Source: a virus. Taken from it: 33,450 bases of DNA. The stretch spans positions 134,648 through 168,097 of the IMG/VR virus record IMGVR_UViG_3300042303_000041; one strand, written 5' to 3'. The notes under the pieces were generated by a model, which worked only from the letters and a program-made list of their open reading frames with translations, was not told where the DNA came from and searched no databases. Below, in pieces: positions 1 through 8,697 of this stretch. The number at the start of each line of letters is the position of its first letter. The stretch's first letter is position 1. The translations under genes and the position numbers were made by a program.

Positions 1-378
1 ATAAATTTCCCAAGAACCATCCCATTTTGTCATTGCAGTACACACAGCGCTGCTTATTCTTAACCACATTGACATAGTCATACCGTTTTGACATAAACAA
101 TCTTTTAAAGTAGCACTGTTTGCTATATTAACAACATTGTTTGATGCTCCATCAGATCCTCCTAAATGTCTATCAAACATCATCCATTTTGTGTTTGTGT
201 CATATCCACTTACAGATCCTGCTGAAGGACCTGTAAAATTGCTCATAGTACCATGATTATTATTTCCGCTTATATCAAACCAAGTATTTCCAGTTCCTGG
301 ATAACTTTTAGAATTCATCGAATCTAATAATACCGTAAGTCCATTAGTAACAATTCCAGGACTATAATTAACTGCCAT
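1..378 (-). CDS. LamG/concanavalin-like tail adhesin, N-terminal part (3' end outside window)
   Basis: The frame is open from an ATG at 378 to the left window edge (126 codons, no stop), so only the N-terminus is present. The start MAVNYSPGIVTNGL, then LLDSMNSKSYPGTGNTW, then DISGNNNHGTM matches the opening of LamG/Laminin_G_3 (concanavalin-like jelly-roll) domains that are frequent in phage tail adhesins. A jelly-roll domain of this kind would bind a glycan or other surface ligand; that role is inferred. The stop TGA of the giant fibre shares its A with this ATG (TGATG), which implies translational coupling. A second in-frame ATG lies at 381, but the GGAG Shine-Dalgarno is better spaced for 378. 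Two cysteines in a DCLC motif are visible. It is probably a further tail or decoration adhesin; the ligand is unknown. Confidence 0.8.
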   Translation of the reverse strand, partial: MAVNYSPGIVTNGLTVLLDSMNSKSYPGTGNTWFDISGNNNHGTMSNFTGPSAGSVSGYDTNTKWMMFDRHLGGSDGASNNVVNIANSATLKDCLCQNGMTMSMWLRISSAVCTAMTKWDGSWEIY

Positions 379-716
379 CATTTCTCCAATAATTTATTTA
401 AAACACTCTCAAGGTTTGCTATGCGTTCTTCCAATGAAGCGATCTTAGCATCTTGACTCACTACTCTCTTAGCCAATTCAATGGCAGAAACTAAAGCAGC
501 ATTACCATAAGCTAAAGCTAGAGTACCGTCAGCGTTATCGCTAGTGACAACAACTTCTGGAAGTAGTTTTTGCCAATCTTGCGCACTCGCACCAGCTTGT
601 CGAACATTAGTATCTATACGAGTATAAGTACCAGATTTAACGTTAGCTAAATCTTCAACAAAAGTTTCTGGTAATGTATTCCAATCAGTTTTTAATCTTT
701 CGTCTGAGAAAGCTGT
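378..716 (-). other. Peptidase S74 self-cleaving chaperone domain of the giant fibre
   Basis: Residues 1741-1852 of the fibre. The TAFSDERLK motif supplies the Ser-Lys dyad (Ser1744, Lys1749), with the same five-residue spacing as Ser911/Lys916 of endosialidase NF. ASAQD replaces the more usual GVLAQD of the 727-aa fibre. The last 30 residues are heptad-like (IASLEERIANLESVL) and should form a trimeric coiled coil. Confidence 0.88.
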
Positions 717-3700
717 GACGTTACCCGCAGCAGTGAGGTTACCTGTGCTTGGTTGGAATGATATTTTTGTAGTAGATATTATAGTACCATCATTACCAGA
801 AGTAGCATCATGCATCGAAATATAATGCGTTGAAGTGCTTGTAGTATTGTCTGTTAACCCTACGTTGATTGCGTTGACGGCGGTGCTGGCGGTGGTGGCG
901 TTGGTGGCGGTACCAGCGGTAGCAGAAGATCCACTTACGTTGCCTGTTACGTTGCCTGTTAGTGGTCCATTAAAACCAGCAGCAAATACTGTGCCGCTGA
1001 CACCAACACCACCAGTTACTCTTAAAGTTCCTGTTGTGGTGCTGGTGGATGTGATGTTTGCACGAGCAAATACTTGACCAAGACTATCTATTTCAAGCCT
1101 AGATGTGTGCGTCTGTAATCCAGCCCCTGAGGTTGTTACACCAGATGTATAGAATCTCATTGTGCCGCCAACACCAGTGCCAGTACCTCGACCAGCAAAA
1201 AGCATTAAATCGGCACCAGCTATGTTAGTGCCCTTTGAATCGCCACTATAAAGTCTAGCTTGACCACCATCACCAAAAGCAGCAGTGCCTCCTGGTAGTG
1301 ACAAACTAGCACCAAAACCACCTGATGCAGAAGTATTATTACCACCAGAGATTGTTACAGCACCACCATTCTTGCCAGCTGTTGTAGAAGCTGAAGTTCC
1401 TCCAGTAACTGTTACAGCACCGCCAAAGCCGCTAGAAGAACTATTACCGCCTCTAAAAGAAATAGCACCAGCATCACCAGTGGCATCTGTACCAGTAGAT
1501 GCAGCTGGTGTAAATCCAAGAGCAGTTGTTACTTGACCAGATGTCAGAGTGAGTGTGCCACCTAAGGTAAGGTTGCCTGATCCAGTGACCGTACCAGTTA
1601 GTGTTAAACCGCTAACTGTTCCTGTGCCACCTACGCTAGTTACAGTACCTGTGTTGGTTGTGTAACCACTAGGGTTTGTTGCAGCATAGGCACCAATCTC
1701 AGCTAGTGTCCAAGAGACATCAGCGCTGTGGTCAACTGCCTTTCCAGTATTACCAATTGTTAATGTTCTAGAAGTAACAGTACTTGCTGTGCCTGATAAT
1801 GCGCCACTAAACGTAGTTGCATAAGCAACACCAGCTGCCATACGTAAAGTCCAATTACCAGCTTGATCTAAAAAGCCAATTTCATTACTAGTATTAGCAT
1901 ATACATATCCACGCAAAGCGCCTAGATGGCTTCCAGTATAAAGTCTTATGCCACTAAAGGTAGTTGTGCTAGACGCATCCCAATAACCATTAGTTTGAGA
2001 AGACCAATGTTGTGTTGTGTTTTCATTGTATAAGCCAGTATTATTGGCATTGTTTCTAAACCAATTATTAGCATATACTTGGTTAAATGACGGACTATCG
2101 CTAGTTCTAACTGCTTGATTTAAATAACTAGCAAATTGATAACCGTCCCACAAGTCTGCGTTAAGGTTTGGAACTACAGTTATTGATGATACCGTTAACG
2201 GAGCAGTTCCAGTTGCAACAGTAGAAACAAGAGTACTACCTTTAATAGAAGTACCTAAGATTGAACCGTTAACCTGTAGCTTATCAGTGCCATTATCTAT
2301 TCCACTACCCAATACTAAGTTACCAGAATACTGAGCGATTTTAACAAGACCTGTGTCAAGAACTTCAATGCTAGGTATACCCGAAACATCGTTGGCACTA
2401 AAGATAGTACCAGTCATTGAATCTGTTACAGAGAACAGCTGACCACTGGTACCAACAACTTCAAATGGTAATTGTGGAATTGATGTATCTGTTTCTCCAC
2501 CACCAACACGAATGCGTCTAGCAACAGTTAAGTAACCATTTGTAGTAAGCGCCATTGCGCCTTGGGATGTGTTGTGATTAGAATCGCCCCACCAAAAGCC
2601 ACGATCGTCTTCATCGTTAAACTGGAAAGTCATAGCATAATCGCTAAGACCACCATATTGAACATCTGCCTGCATGCCAATTGAATATAAATTGCTATCC
2701 CAAACTCTTAATTTATCTCGTGTACTGGCTGTACCAACAGATAATCCACCAGAGAATGTTGAATATGTACTAGTAGTAGCACCACGACCAGTTACACTTG
2801 ACAGCGTGTCTGTTTCAGAATACGAAGTTAGATAACTTACATTTGATCCACTAGTTACGTGACCTGTAGCATTAACTGTGACGTTATTGTAAGTTCCAGC
2901 TGTTACACCAGATGTAGCGTGGCTCAACGTCACTGCACCAGTAGATGCACTTGCCACTATTGGTGACGTAGCTGAAATAGAATCTACTTTAGTACCAGTT
3001 AAATATGTGCTAGTATCAATAGAATAAGTGTCTGCCGTTGCTGTTCGTCTAATGAATCCCGCACCAGCAGTAGCCATTAGTGTGGCAAGGTTTGTAAGTG
3101 CTGGACCTACAACTGCTTTAATAGTTCTATTGGTAGAAGTGTTTGCACTATACGCACCACTCAATTCAAGAGTGACGTCAGTATTAGTTGCGCCAGCAGT
3201 CTTAGTGGTAACAGAAAGAGTACCATCACCAACCGTAGGTTGAGATGCTGCAATTGTGTAGTCAGTACCACTTTGAGTTATTGTTACGTTTGAACCAGCA
3301 AGTAAAGTAAGATCACCTGAGTTATAAGTGCCTGATGCAGTTCCTCTTAAACGAGTAACCGTGTTCGTGTCGGTGTCGGTATCAGTCCAAGGTACGTTAA
3401 CAACCATCTGATTTGCAGAATTGAACTGAACGCCATATGTTCTAGAAGCTGTTGCTGAGACCGCATTGGCAGCAACGGTCTGCACTGTATCGCTGAATAG
3501 TTCTACTCCACCTAAAGCAGTTGACGTAGCTGTTGGTAAAGTATAAACAGTATCAGTCCAAGGTACATTTATTACACCTTGGCTAGCCGCATTTAGTTGA
3601 AGCCCATATGTTCTAGAAGCTGTTGCTGATACTGCGTTAGCTGCAACTGTTTGAGCTGTGTCACTAAACAATTCTACTAGACCAAGAGTTGTAGAAGTTG

Positions 3701-5936
3701 CGGCACTATATGTAGTGTTTGTGTCAACTACGGTTTCAGTACCAGTAGTATATGCAGTGACGTGACCGAATGTATCGAATGTTAAACCAGTTACATAAGT
3801 TCTTCCAGAAGCTGTTAAAGTTGCAGCACTCGAAGTATCAGTATGACTAAACTGTGTACCGTTTAAAGTTAATCCAGAACCAGCAGTGTATGTTCCAGCA
3901 CCAGAGAATTGGGAGAATACTACTCCAGTTGTGCCAACCGTAGTAACAGGGTCAGGCAGAACCCAACCAGTGTCGTTATACAGTGTACCTTGTTGAACGA
4001 ATGTAAAATCACCGCCGCCCATTTCGGCAGATGTATTGAAATCTTCAGCTCTTGTTAATACAGTGCTGCTTGTGTAAGTGTAAATACCATTGTGCGCAGT
4101 ATTGGCTTCAGCACGAACAAGGATTCGAGTTCCTACTGTTGCGATATTAACGCCATCGATAACACCATATGTTCCACCTGATACTGTGAGAGTTGCACCA
4201 ACTCCACTTGTTCCATTGGCATATGTTATTGTTCCGCCAGTAATAGAAGTTAGCGTTCCAGGAGTGGCTACAAGACTTGGTGCATGTACATGCAAACCTT
4301 GGGCGATACTATCTACGTATTGTTTTGTTACAGCATGTAGCGAACTTGTTGGGTCTGCATGCAAGGTTAAGAACCCTGTCATGGTATCACCAGCAGTGTT
4401 CACGAATCTTGAATCTGCTTCTGTCTCAGTATAGTATCTACCGTCAAGATCAAGTGACGTAATTGCAGTAATGTGCCCAAACGTATCAAGAGTGATATCC
4501 TGTATAACGTTACCGTTTGCATTATCTACAGAAGCCTGTGAAGACGTATCAGCATGGGCAAGACCAGATGCTTCTTGTACTAAACCGCTGCCTGCAGCAA
4601 CACTAAACACCGTGCCTGTAAGAGCTATACCGTCACCATCTGTATACGTAGTATTGGTATCAACCCAAGGTACGTTAACAACCATTTGATCAGCTGCATT
4701 AAGCTGAACTGCATATGAGCGAGATGCTGTTGCACTAACTGAGTTAGCTGCAACAGTTTGAACAGTGTCTGATCCTAATTCTACTAATCCTAGTGAAGTA
4801 GTAGTTGCTTTAGAATATGTTGTGTTAACAGATGTTATTGTAAAGTTTGGATAAGTGCCAGTAATTGACGTTGCACCAGCACCAGTTAGAGCAACTGTTT
4901 GATCTGGTGCACTATTGGTAATAGTTGGGTTTCCACTTACACCATCACCGTTTGAAATAGTAATTCCAGTGCTGGCAGTAAGAGTTCTACCAGCAAATGT
5001 ATCTGCGCCTGTGCGAGCTATAATACCATTCGTGGCAAGATTATGCAACGCTAATGCTTGACCAGTTAAACCTAATGTACCAGTGGTTGTGATTGTACCA
5101 CCAGTAATACCGTTATTAGTAGCAATTGATGTAACTGTACCAGTGTTAGATGTATAACCGCTAGGATTTGCTGCAGCATAAGCACCTAAATTCGTTAATG
5201 CAGCAGCTGCAGAAGTCGCACCAGTACCACCATTGGCGATAGCAACTGTTCCAGATACATTGGCTGCTGTACCTGATGTATTTTGATTTAACGTTGGTAC
5301 ATCTGCAGCTTGAATCGCTGACATAACAACGTCTGTTCCATCTCCACGCAAATATTGACCAGCAGTAACTGAACCCGCAAGGGCATCTATAGCAGCCTGT
5401 CGAGTTGTCTGACCAGTACCACCATTGGCGATAGCAACTGTTCCAGATACATTTGTTGCATTACCTGTTAATGCTCCAACAAACGTAGTTGAAGTTACAG
5501 AAGTTAAACCAGCAAGAGTTGTGGAGGTTGCACCAAGAGCGATAGCGGTAGAACCAACAGTAACGGAACTGTTTGCTAAGTTGGCGTTGGTTATTCCAGC
5601 AGTACCAGAAAGGTTGCTGTTAGTTAAACCGCTGATGGTGTTTGAACCAGCAGCGATTGTTTTGTTTGTTAGAGTTTGTGTGCCATCGAGTGTGACAACA
5701 GATGAGTTAATCGCAACTGTGACTGCAGAAGTTCCATTGTAGAAAGATCCAGATAAGCCAGTACCGATTGTTAGATTTGCTTGTGTTACATTGAACGACT
5801 TGATTGCGTTCGATGTATTTTTAAAATACAGTTTCTCATCAACATAGTTTAATGCTAACTCACCATATTCCAAATCTCCTGCGACTGGAACTTTAAGAGC
5901 CACAGAGGACTTCTTAAGGATAATTTTATTTGGCAT
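378..5936 (-). CDS. Giant tail fibre (1852 aa) with C-terminal S74 intramolecular chaperone
   Basis: Long tail fibre, presumably trimeric, that reaches for the host surface. The N-terminus (IILKKSS, then GDLEYGELALNY) is the anchor type seen at the start of many phage fibres and in Mtd-like proteins. The body is Ser/Thr/Gly/Ala-rich with repeats: two AIANGGTG linkers, three VELxSDTxQTVAAN units (about residues 377-427, 746-794, 801-851), a module of about 150 residues at 546-698 shared with the 700-aa fibre, two NPSGYTxNTGTVTS units, and a NNWFRNN module. Residues 1741-1852 are a Peptidase_S74 chaperone: TAFSDERLK with Ser1744 and Lys1749 five residues apart, SAQD, LLPEVV and LAYGNAALV, ending in a coiled coil. 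In this family the domain drives trimer folding and then cuts itself off at the Ser-Asp. The gene has its own TATAAATA box and an AGGA ribosome site. Confidence 0.92.
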   Translation of the reverse strand: MPNKIILKKSSVALKVPVAGDLEYGELALNYVDEKLYFKNTSNAIKSFNVTQANLTIGTGLSGSFYNGTSAVTVAINSSVVTLDGTQTLTNKTIAAGSNTISGLTNSNLSGTAGITNANLANSSVTVGSTAIALGATSTTLAGLTSVTSTTFVGALTGNATNVSGTVAIANGGTGQTTRQAAIDALAGSVTAGQYLRGDGTDVVMSAIQAADVPTLNQNTSGTAANVSGTVAIANGGTGATSAAAALTNLGAYAAANPSGYTSNTGTVTSIATNNGITGGTITTTGTLGLTGQALALHNLATNGIIARTGADTFAGRTLTASTGITISNGDGVSGNPTITNSAPDQTVALTGAGATSITGTYPNFTITSVNTTYSKATTTSLGLVELGSDTVQTVAANSVSATASRSYAVQLNAADQMVVNVPWVDTNTTYTDGDGIALTGTVFSVAAGSGLVQEASGLAHADTSSQASVDNANGNVIQDITLDTFGHITAITSLDLDGRYYTETEADSRFVNTAGDTMTGFLTLHADPTSSLHAVTKQYVDSIAQGLHVHAPSLVATPGTLTSITGGTITYANGTSGVGATLTVSGGTYGVIDGVNIATVGTRILVRAEANTAHNGIYTYTSSTVLTRAEDFNTSAEMGGGDFTFVQQGTLYNDTGWVLPDPVTTVGTTGVVFSQFSGAGTYTAGSGLTLNGTQFSHTDTSSAATLTASGRTYVTGLTFDTFGHVTAYTTGTETVVDTNTTYSAATSTTLGLVELFSDTAQTVAANAVSATASRTYGLQLNAASQGVINVPWTDTVYTLPTATSTALGGVELFSDTVQTVAANAVSATASRTYGVQFNSANQMVVNVPWTDTDTDTNTVTRLRGTASGTYNSGDLTLLAGSNVTITQSGTDYTIAASQPTVGDGTLSVTTKTAGATNTDVTLELSGAYSANTSTNRTIKAVVGPALTNLATLMATAGAGFIRRTATADTYSIDTSTYLTGTKVDSISATSPIVASASTGAVTLSHATSGVTAGTYNNVTVNATGHVTSGSNVSYLTSYSETDTLSSVTGRGATTSTYSTFSGGLSVGTASTRDKLRVWDSNLYSIGMQADVQYGGLSDYAMTFQFNDEDDRGFWWGDSNHNTSQGAMALTTNGYLTVARRIRVGGGETDTSIPQLPFEVVGTSGQLFSVTDSMTGTIFSANDVSGIPSIEVLDTGLVKIAQYSGNLVLGSGIDNGTDKLQVNGSILGTSIKGSTLVSTVATGTAPLTVSSITVVPNLNADLWDGYQFASYLNQAVRTSDSPSFNQVYANNWFRNNANNTGLYNENTTQHWSSQTNGYWDASSTTTFSGIRLYTGSHLGALRGYVYANTSNEIGFLDQAGNWTLRMAAGVAYATTFSGALSGTASTVTSRTLTIGNTGKAVDHSADVSWTLAEIGAYAATNPSGYTTNTGTVTSVGGTGTVSGLTLTGTVTGSGNLTLGGTLTLTSGQVTTALGFTPAASTGTDATGDAGAISFRGGNSSSSGFGGAVTVTGGTSASTTAGKNGGAVTISGGNNTSASGGFGASLSLPGGTAAFGDGGQARLYSGDSKGTNIAGADLMLFAGRGTGTGVGGTMRFYTSGVTTSGAGLQTHTSRLEIDSLGQVFARANITSTSTTTGTLRVTGGVGVSGTVFAAGFNGPLTGNVTGNVSGSSATAGTATNATTASTAVNAINVGLTDNTTSTSTHYISMHDATSGNDGTIISTTKISFQPSTGNLTAAGNVTAFSDERLKTDWNTLPETFVEDLANVKSGTYTRIDTNVRQAGASAQDWQKLLPEVVVTSDNADGTLALAYGNAALVSAIELAKRVVSQDAKIASLEERIANLESVLNKLLEK
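3386..4808 (-). repeat. Three 50-residue fibre repeats (VELxSDTxQTVAANxVSATASR)
   Basis: Copies lie at about 4656-4808, 3556-3700 and 3386-3537. Each encodes TSLGLVELxSDT, VQTVAANxVSATASR and a closing QMVVNVPWxDT or GVINVPWTDT. The second and third copies share an exact 26-bp stretch around 3431 and 3604 (starting ccatatgttctagaagc). Known fibres carry this unit as a shaft element; here it appears three times at unequal spacing. Confidence 0.85.
5220..5453 (-). repeat. Perfect 42-bp direct repeat in the giant fibre gene
   Basis: Bases 5220-5261 and 5412-5453 are identical and 192 bases apart in register. They encode the VSGTVAIANGGTG linker twice, near the N-terminus of the 1852-aa fibre. 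This is long enough to serve homologous recombination or slippage within the shaft. Confidence 0.9.
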
Positions 5937-5962
5937 GTAATGTCCTAAAAAGGAGAAAGAAA

Positions 5963-5984
5963 AGGGAGAGTATAGACTCTCCCT
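5963..5984 (-). terminator. Hairpin with T-rich tail between the two largest fibres
   Basis: A perfect 9-bp inverted repeat (agggagagt at 5963-5971 against actctccct at 5976-5984) with a 4-base loop. On the minus strand it is followed by TTTCTTT and further T-rich sequence, as in a rho-independent terminator. It lies in the 74-base gap downstream of the 700-aa fibre and directly abuts the TATAAATA box, so it could end upstream transcription while the box restarts it. Confidence 0.65.
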
Positions 5985-5985
5985 A

Positions 5986-5993
5986 TATTTATA
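5986..5993 (-). promoter_or_regulatory. T4-type late promoter box TATAAATA before the giant fibre
   Basis: A perfect TATAAATA on the minus strand, reading from 5993 to 5986, in the short gap upstream of the fibre start at 5936. By T4 late-promoter geometry transcription would start near 5980, inside the adjoining hairpin, giving a leader of about 43 bases with AGGA before the ATG. Confidence 0.65.
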
Positions 5994-6010
5994 CTACTTT
6001 TATAATAAAT

Positions 6011-8113
6011 TTAATATGTGCCACCATCAATGTTGAAACCGTCCAATGTTGATATAGCTGCGCCAGCGCCGTAGATACTTCCACCGACACCAACACCACC
6101 AGTTACAATAACAGCACCAGTTGTAGAACTTGAAGAAGCAGTAGCTGCCGTAAAGGTTGTAGCACCATTAGAAGTTAGTGTAGTAAATGCACCAGTAGAT
6201 GCAGTAGCGGCACCAATTGTAGCATTATTAATACTTCCACCATTAACTGTAGGAGAAGTAAGAGTTTTGTTCGTAAAGGTCTCTGTACCATCTAAAGTAG
6301 CAAGAGTACCTGTAGTTGGTAATGTTATTGAAGTAGTGGCAGTAGTAGTTAGAGATAAACTATGCGCACCAATGTGAGCGAAATTACCACCTAATGTTAT
6401 GGTCTTACTACCGTTATTAACACCAGTACCACCATATGTTGGTCCAACTAATGTACCCTGCCATACACCAGTAGCAATAGTACCAAGAGTTGTGATTGAT
6501 GTTTGACCAACGTAAGTTGATGCAATATCTACACTATCAATACCAACAGTAATACGATCTGCTGTACCATTAACATTAAACTCTGTTCCTGAAATGGTTA
6601 AACCAGCACCAGCAGTAAATGTTCCAGTACCAGAGAACTGTTGCCAGATGACAATATCTACACCAACAGTTAGTACTTCTTCTGTTTGTACCCAACCAGT
6701 ATTTCCGTAAAGAGTACCATTTTCTACGAAAGTAAAGTCACCACCAGCCATTTCGGCAGCAGCATTAAAGTCATCAGAACGAGTAAGAACTGTCGCACTA
6801 GTGCGAACATACATACCGTTGTGTGCTTGATTTGCTTGATTTTTAACAAGGATTCGATCACCATCAGTTAATGTGTGTCCATCAATCGCTGCTATACCAG
6901 CAGAAAGAGTAAGAGTAGCACCAACACCTGCAGTTCCATTAGCATATGTTACTGTACCACCAGAAAGAACAGCAAGAGTATCAGTAGTTGCACAATGTGC
7001 AGCTTCATGTATATGTAAACCTTCAGCAACAGTATCAACATAACTCTTTGTTGCCGCATCAGATGCATTTACAGGCTCAGCAATACCAGTAATAATAGAA
7101 CCAGCAACATCAACTCTACCAGTACCATTTGGGGATAAAATAATATCACCATTGTTATCTGTAGATGTAATTGTATTACCATTAAAGTTTAAATTATCAA
7201 CTGCTAATTCAGTAATACCAGCAATAGCAGTGGTAGTGGAACCATTGGTTAGTGTTGAAGAACCTAATGTAATAGTCTTAGTAGAAACTGCACCACTAGT
7301 AACTGTAAAGTTATTGGTGTCAAACGAAGCAACACCTTTATTAGTAGTAGTAGCATCTTCTGCTGCAATAGTGATAGTATTTGTACCTGCATTGATACTA
7401 GTATCAATACCTTCACCACCAATGAATGACAGTGTATCTGTTGCAAGAGCAATAGAGTCTGTACCAGAATCAGAAGCAATACCAAGAGTAGTAGTAATTG
7501 ATGCTGTTGTTACAGCAGTTAATTGACCTTGTGCATTAAAGGTAATAACTGGAATAGCCGTAGAAGAACCAACAGCAGTTCCTGCACCAGTAACTGTAGT
7601 ATTAGTTATAGAAACTGTAGAGGTATTAGTGCCATCATTGTTAGTGATAGTGATACCAGTGCCACCAGTAACTGCTCCACCAACTGTGTCATAAATAAAT
7701 TCCGCAATGCTAGTATTTGCATCGTTAATGTGCAAATTAGTAATAACAGTCTTACCAGTACCATTTGGAGTGATTGCCAGATCACCATTAGTATTTGTGG
7801 TACTTAGTGTACTACCATTAAGTTGTAGATCGTCAACTAATAAATCATCAATCTTCTTATTAGAATCTACCAATAAAGCAGAGGTAGCAGTTAGAGTGCC
7901 TGGTGTGTGATCTAATAAATCAGTAAAGTACTTACCACCAATAACTGATATGTTTGCAGCAATTCCACTGGTTTCGTTTCCATGTCCAATGTATAGTCTG
8001 TCGCCTCCATTATTAACTGTACCTGTACCGTATGTATATCCTAATTCACCGTTGGATAATCCACTTGGTGCGCCAGTGTTTGGTGATCTTTTAATTCTAA
8101 TTATTGATGCCAT
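6011..8113 (-). CDS. Tail fibre, 700 aa, no S74 chaperone
   Basis: Fibre-type structural protein. The N-terminus (IIRIKRSPNTGAPSGLSNGELGY) is the same anchor class as the giant fibre. Two copies of a unit ending NGDxxxxPNGTG follow. Residues about 364-515 hold a module (AATKSYVD just before it, then GLHIH, DRILVKNQAN, HNGMY, DFNAAAEMAGGDFTF, NTGWV) that is clearly paralogous to residues 546-698 of the 1852-aa fibre. Residues about 542-618 (TGVWQGTLVGPTYGGTG to TLATLDGTETFTNK) match the 727-aa fibre. The C-terminal STTGAVIVTGGVGVGGS motif precedes S74 domains in many fibres, but here the protein stops soon after, at GFNIDGGTY, with no chaperone. The ribosome site is GGAG. It may be a short side fibre or one needing a separate chaperone; either is inference. 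Confidence 0.9.
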   Translation of the reverse strand: MASIIRIKRSPNTGAPSGLSNGELGYTYGTGTVNNGGDRLYIGHGNETSGIAANISVIGGKYFTDLLDHTPGTLTATSALLVDSNKKIDDLLVDDLQLNGSTLSTTNTNGDLAITPNGTGKTVITNLHINDANTSIAEFIYDTVGGAVTGGTGITITNNDGTNTSTVSITNTTVTGAGTAVGSSTAIPVITFNAQGQLTAVTTASITTTLGIASDSGTDSIALATDTLSFIGGEGIDTSINAGTNTITIAAEDATTTNKGVASFDTNNFTVTSGAVSTKTITLGSSTLTNGSTTTAIAGITELAVDNLNFNGNTITSTDNNGDIILSPNGTGRVDVAGSIITGIAEPVNASDAATKSYVDTVAEGLHIHEAAHCATTDTLAVLSGGTVTYANGTAGVGATLTLSAGIAAIDGHTLTDGDRILVKNQANQAHNGMYVRTSATVLTRSDDFNAAAEMAGGDFTFVENGTLYGNTGWVQTEEVLTVGVDIVIWQQFSGTGTFTAGAGLTISGTEFNVNGTADRITVGIDSVDIASTYVGQTSITTLGTIATGVWQGTLVGPTYGGTGVNNGSKTITLGGNFAHIGAHSLSLTTTATTSITLPTTGTLATLDGTETFTNKTLTSPTVNGGSINNATIGAATASTGAFTTLTSNGATTFTAATASSSSTTGAVIVTGGVGVGGSIYGAGAAISTLDGFNIDGGTY

Positions 8114-8134
8114 TTATTTTTCTCCGTTGATCCG

Positions 8135-8347
8135 TTAAAAGAATCCACCTTCCATGGTTTGGGACTCAAGTGTTGTTGTAGAAACCCACTTTTGCGTTAG
8201 TGTAGAATATACTAATACAGAACCATTTTGTAGATTAGTTACGTTTATGTCTGGTAGCGTTGCAAGTGTAGCATTTGGTCCAGCTGGACCTTGTATACCA
8301 ATGCCAATAACTTGGCTAGTGCCTGTTGTATTAACTTTTACTTTCAT
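8135..8347 (-). CDS. Small tail-fibre-associated protein with GPAGP motif (70 aa)
   Basis: Starts at 8347 within an ATGA four-base overlap with the 113-aa gene, so the two are probably translated together. A GIQGPAGPNATLATLPDI stretch, collagen-like at its start, leads into LQNGSVLVYSTLTQKWVSTT and an EGGFF end. The LxxGSVLVYxxxTxKWV pattern occurs in phage tail and fibre proteins. It is too short for a fibre of its own and could be a cap or linker between the 113-aa protein and a fibre. No catalytic motif is visible. Confidence 0.78.
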   Translation of the reverse strand: MKVKVNTTGTSQVIGIGIQGPAGPNATLATLPDINVTNLQNGSVLVYSTLTQKWVSTTTLESQTMEGGFF

Positions 8348-8685
8348 GGTATCTTCGTGATTTCTGGGTTAATAGTTAATATACCTTCAACAACTCGTGT
8401 TTTTACGTTAGTCGATGAAACGATTTCAACATCGTATAGGTATCTTCCTGGTCTTATCAAAGATGAATTTGCGCCAGTAAGTTTCAATTGTAATTTACCA
8501 CTAGTGTTTGGTATGAGTATCAAAGTTTCAAAGGTAAACGCAGTGGCAGATCCATAACTTTTTCTAAATTGAGAATATGCACTAAATCCCGTGAGATTCA
8601 TAGGTGTACCATCATTATTTTCAAGGTCTAAAACAGATATAAATTCTGAGCCCTGATCAATATAGAGATTAGAAATCGTTGCCAT
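8344..8685 (-). CDS. Small beta-sandwich tail structural protein (113 aa)
   Basis: Conserved type of small phage protein starting MATISNLYIDQGSEF, with LENNDGTPMNLTGFSAYSQFRK and PGRYLYDVEI. This alternating hydrophobic pattern suggests an Ig-like or BppU-N-terminus-like beta sandwich used as an adaptor in baseplates. The start is backed by an AGAAGG ribosome site six bases upstream. It overlaps the 70-aa gene by four bases and follows the 727-aa fibre after 12 bases. The adaptor role is inferred from size, fold type and place. Confidence 0.78.
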   Translation of the reverse strand: MATISNLYIDQGSEFISVLDLENNDGTPMNLTGFSAYSQFRKSYGSATAFTFETLILIPNTSGKLQLKLTGANSSLIRPGRYLYDVEIVSSTNVKTRVVEGILTINPEITKIP

Positions 8686-8697
8686 GTTACCTTCTAT

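Noticed and set aside
7152-7526. Plus-strand open frame of 124 codons rich in Val, Leu and Ala
   Set aside because: It is the reverse reading of the repetitive Thr/Ser/Asn-rich 700-aa fibre, where stops are rare on the opposite strand. It has no ribosome site or family motif, and all supported genes run on the minus strand.
378-8113. Possible diversity-generating retroelement acting on the Mtd-like fibres
   Set aside because: The N-termini resemble Mtd, but no C-type lectin end with variable NNY/AAY codons, no template repeat and no reverse transcriptase are in the window.
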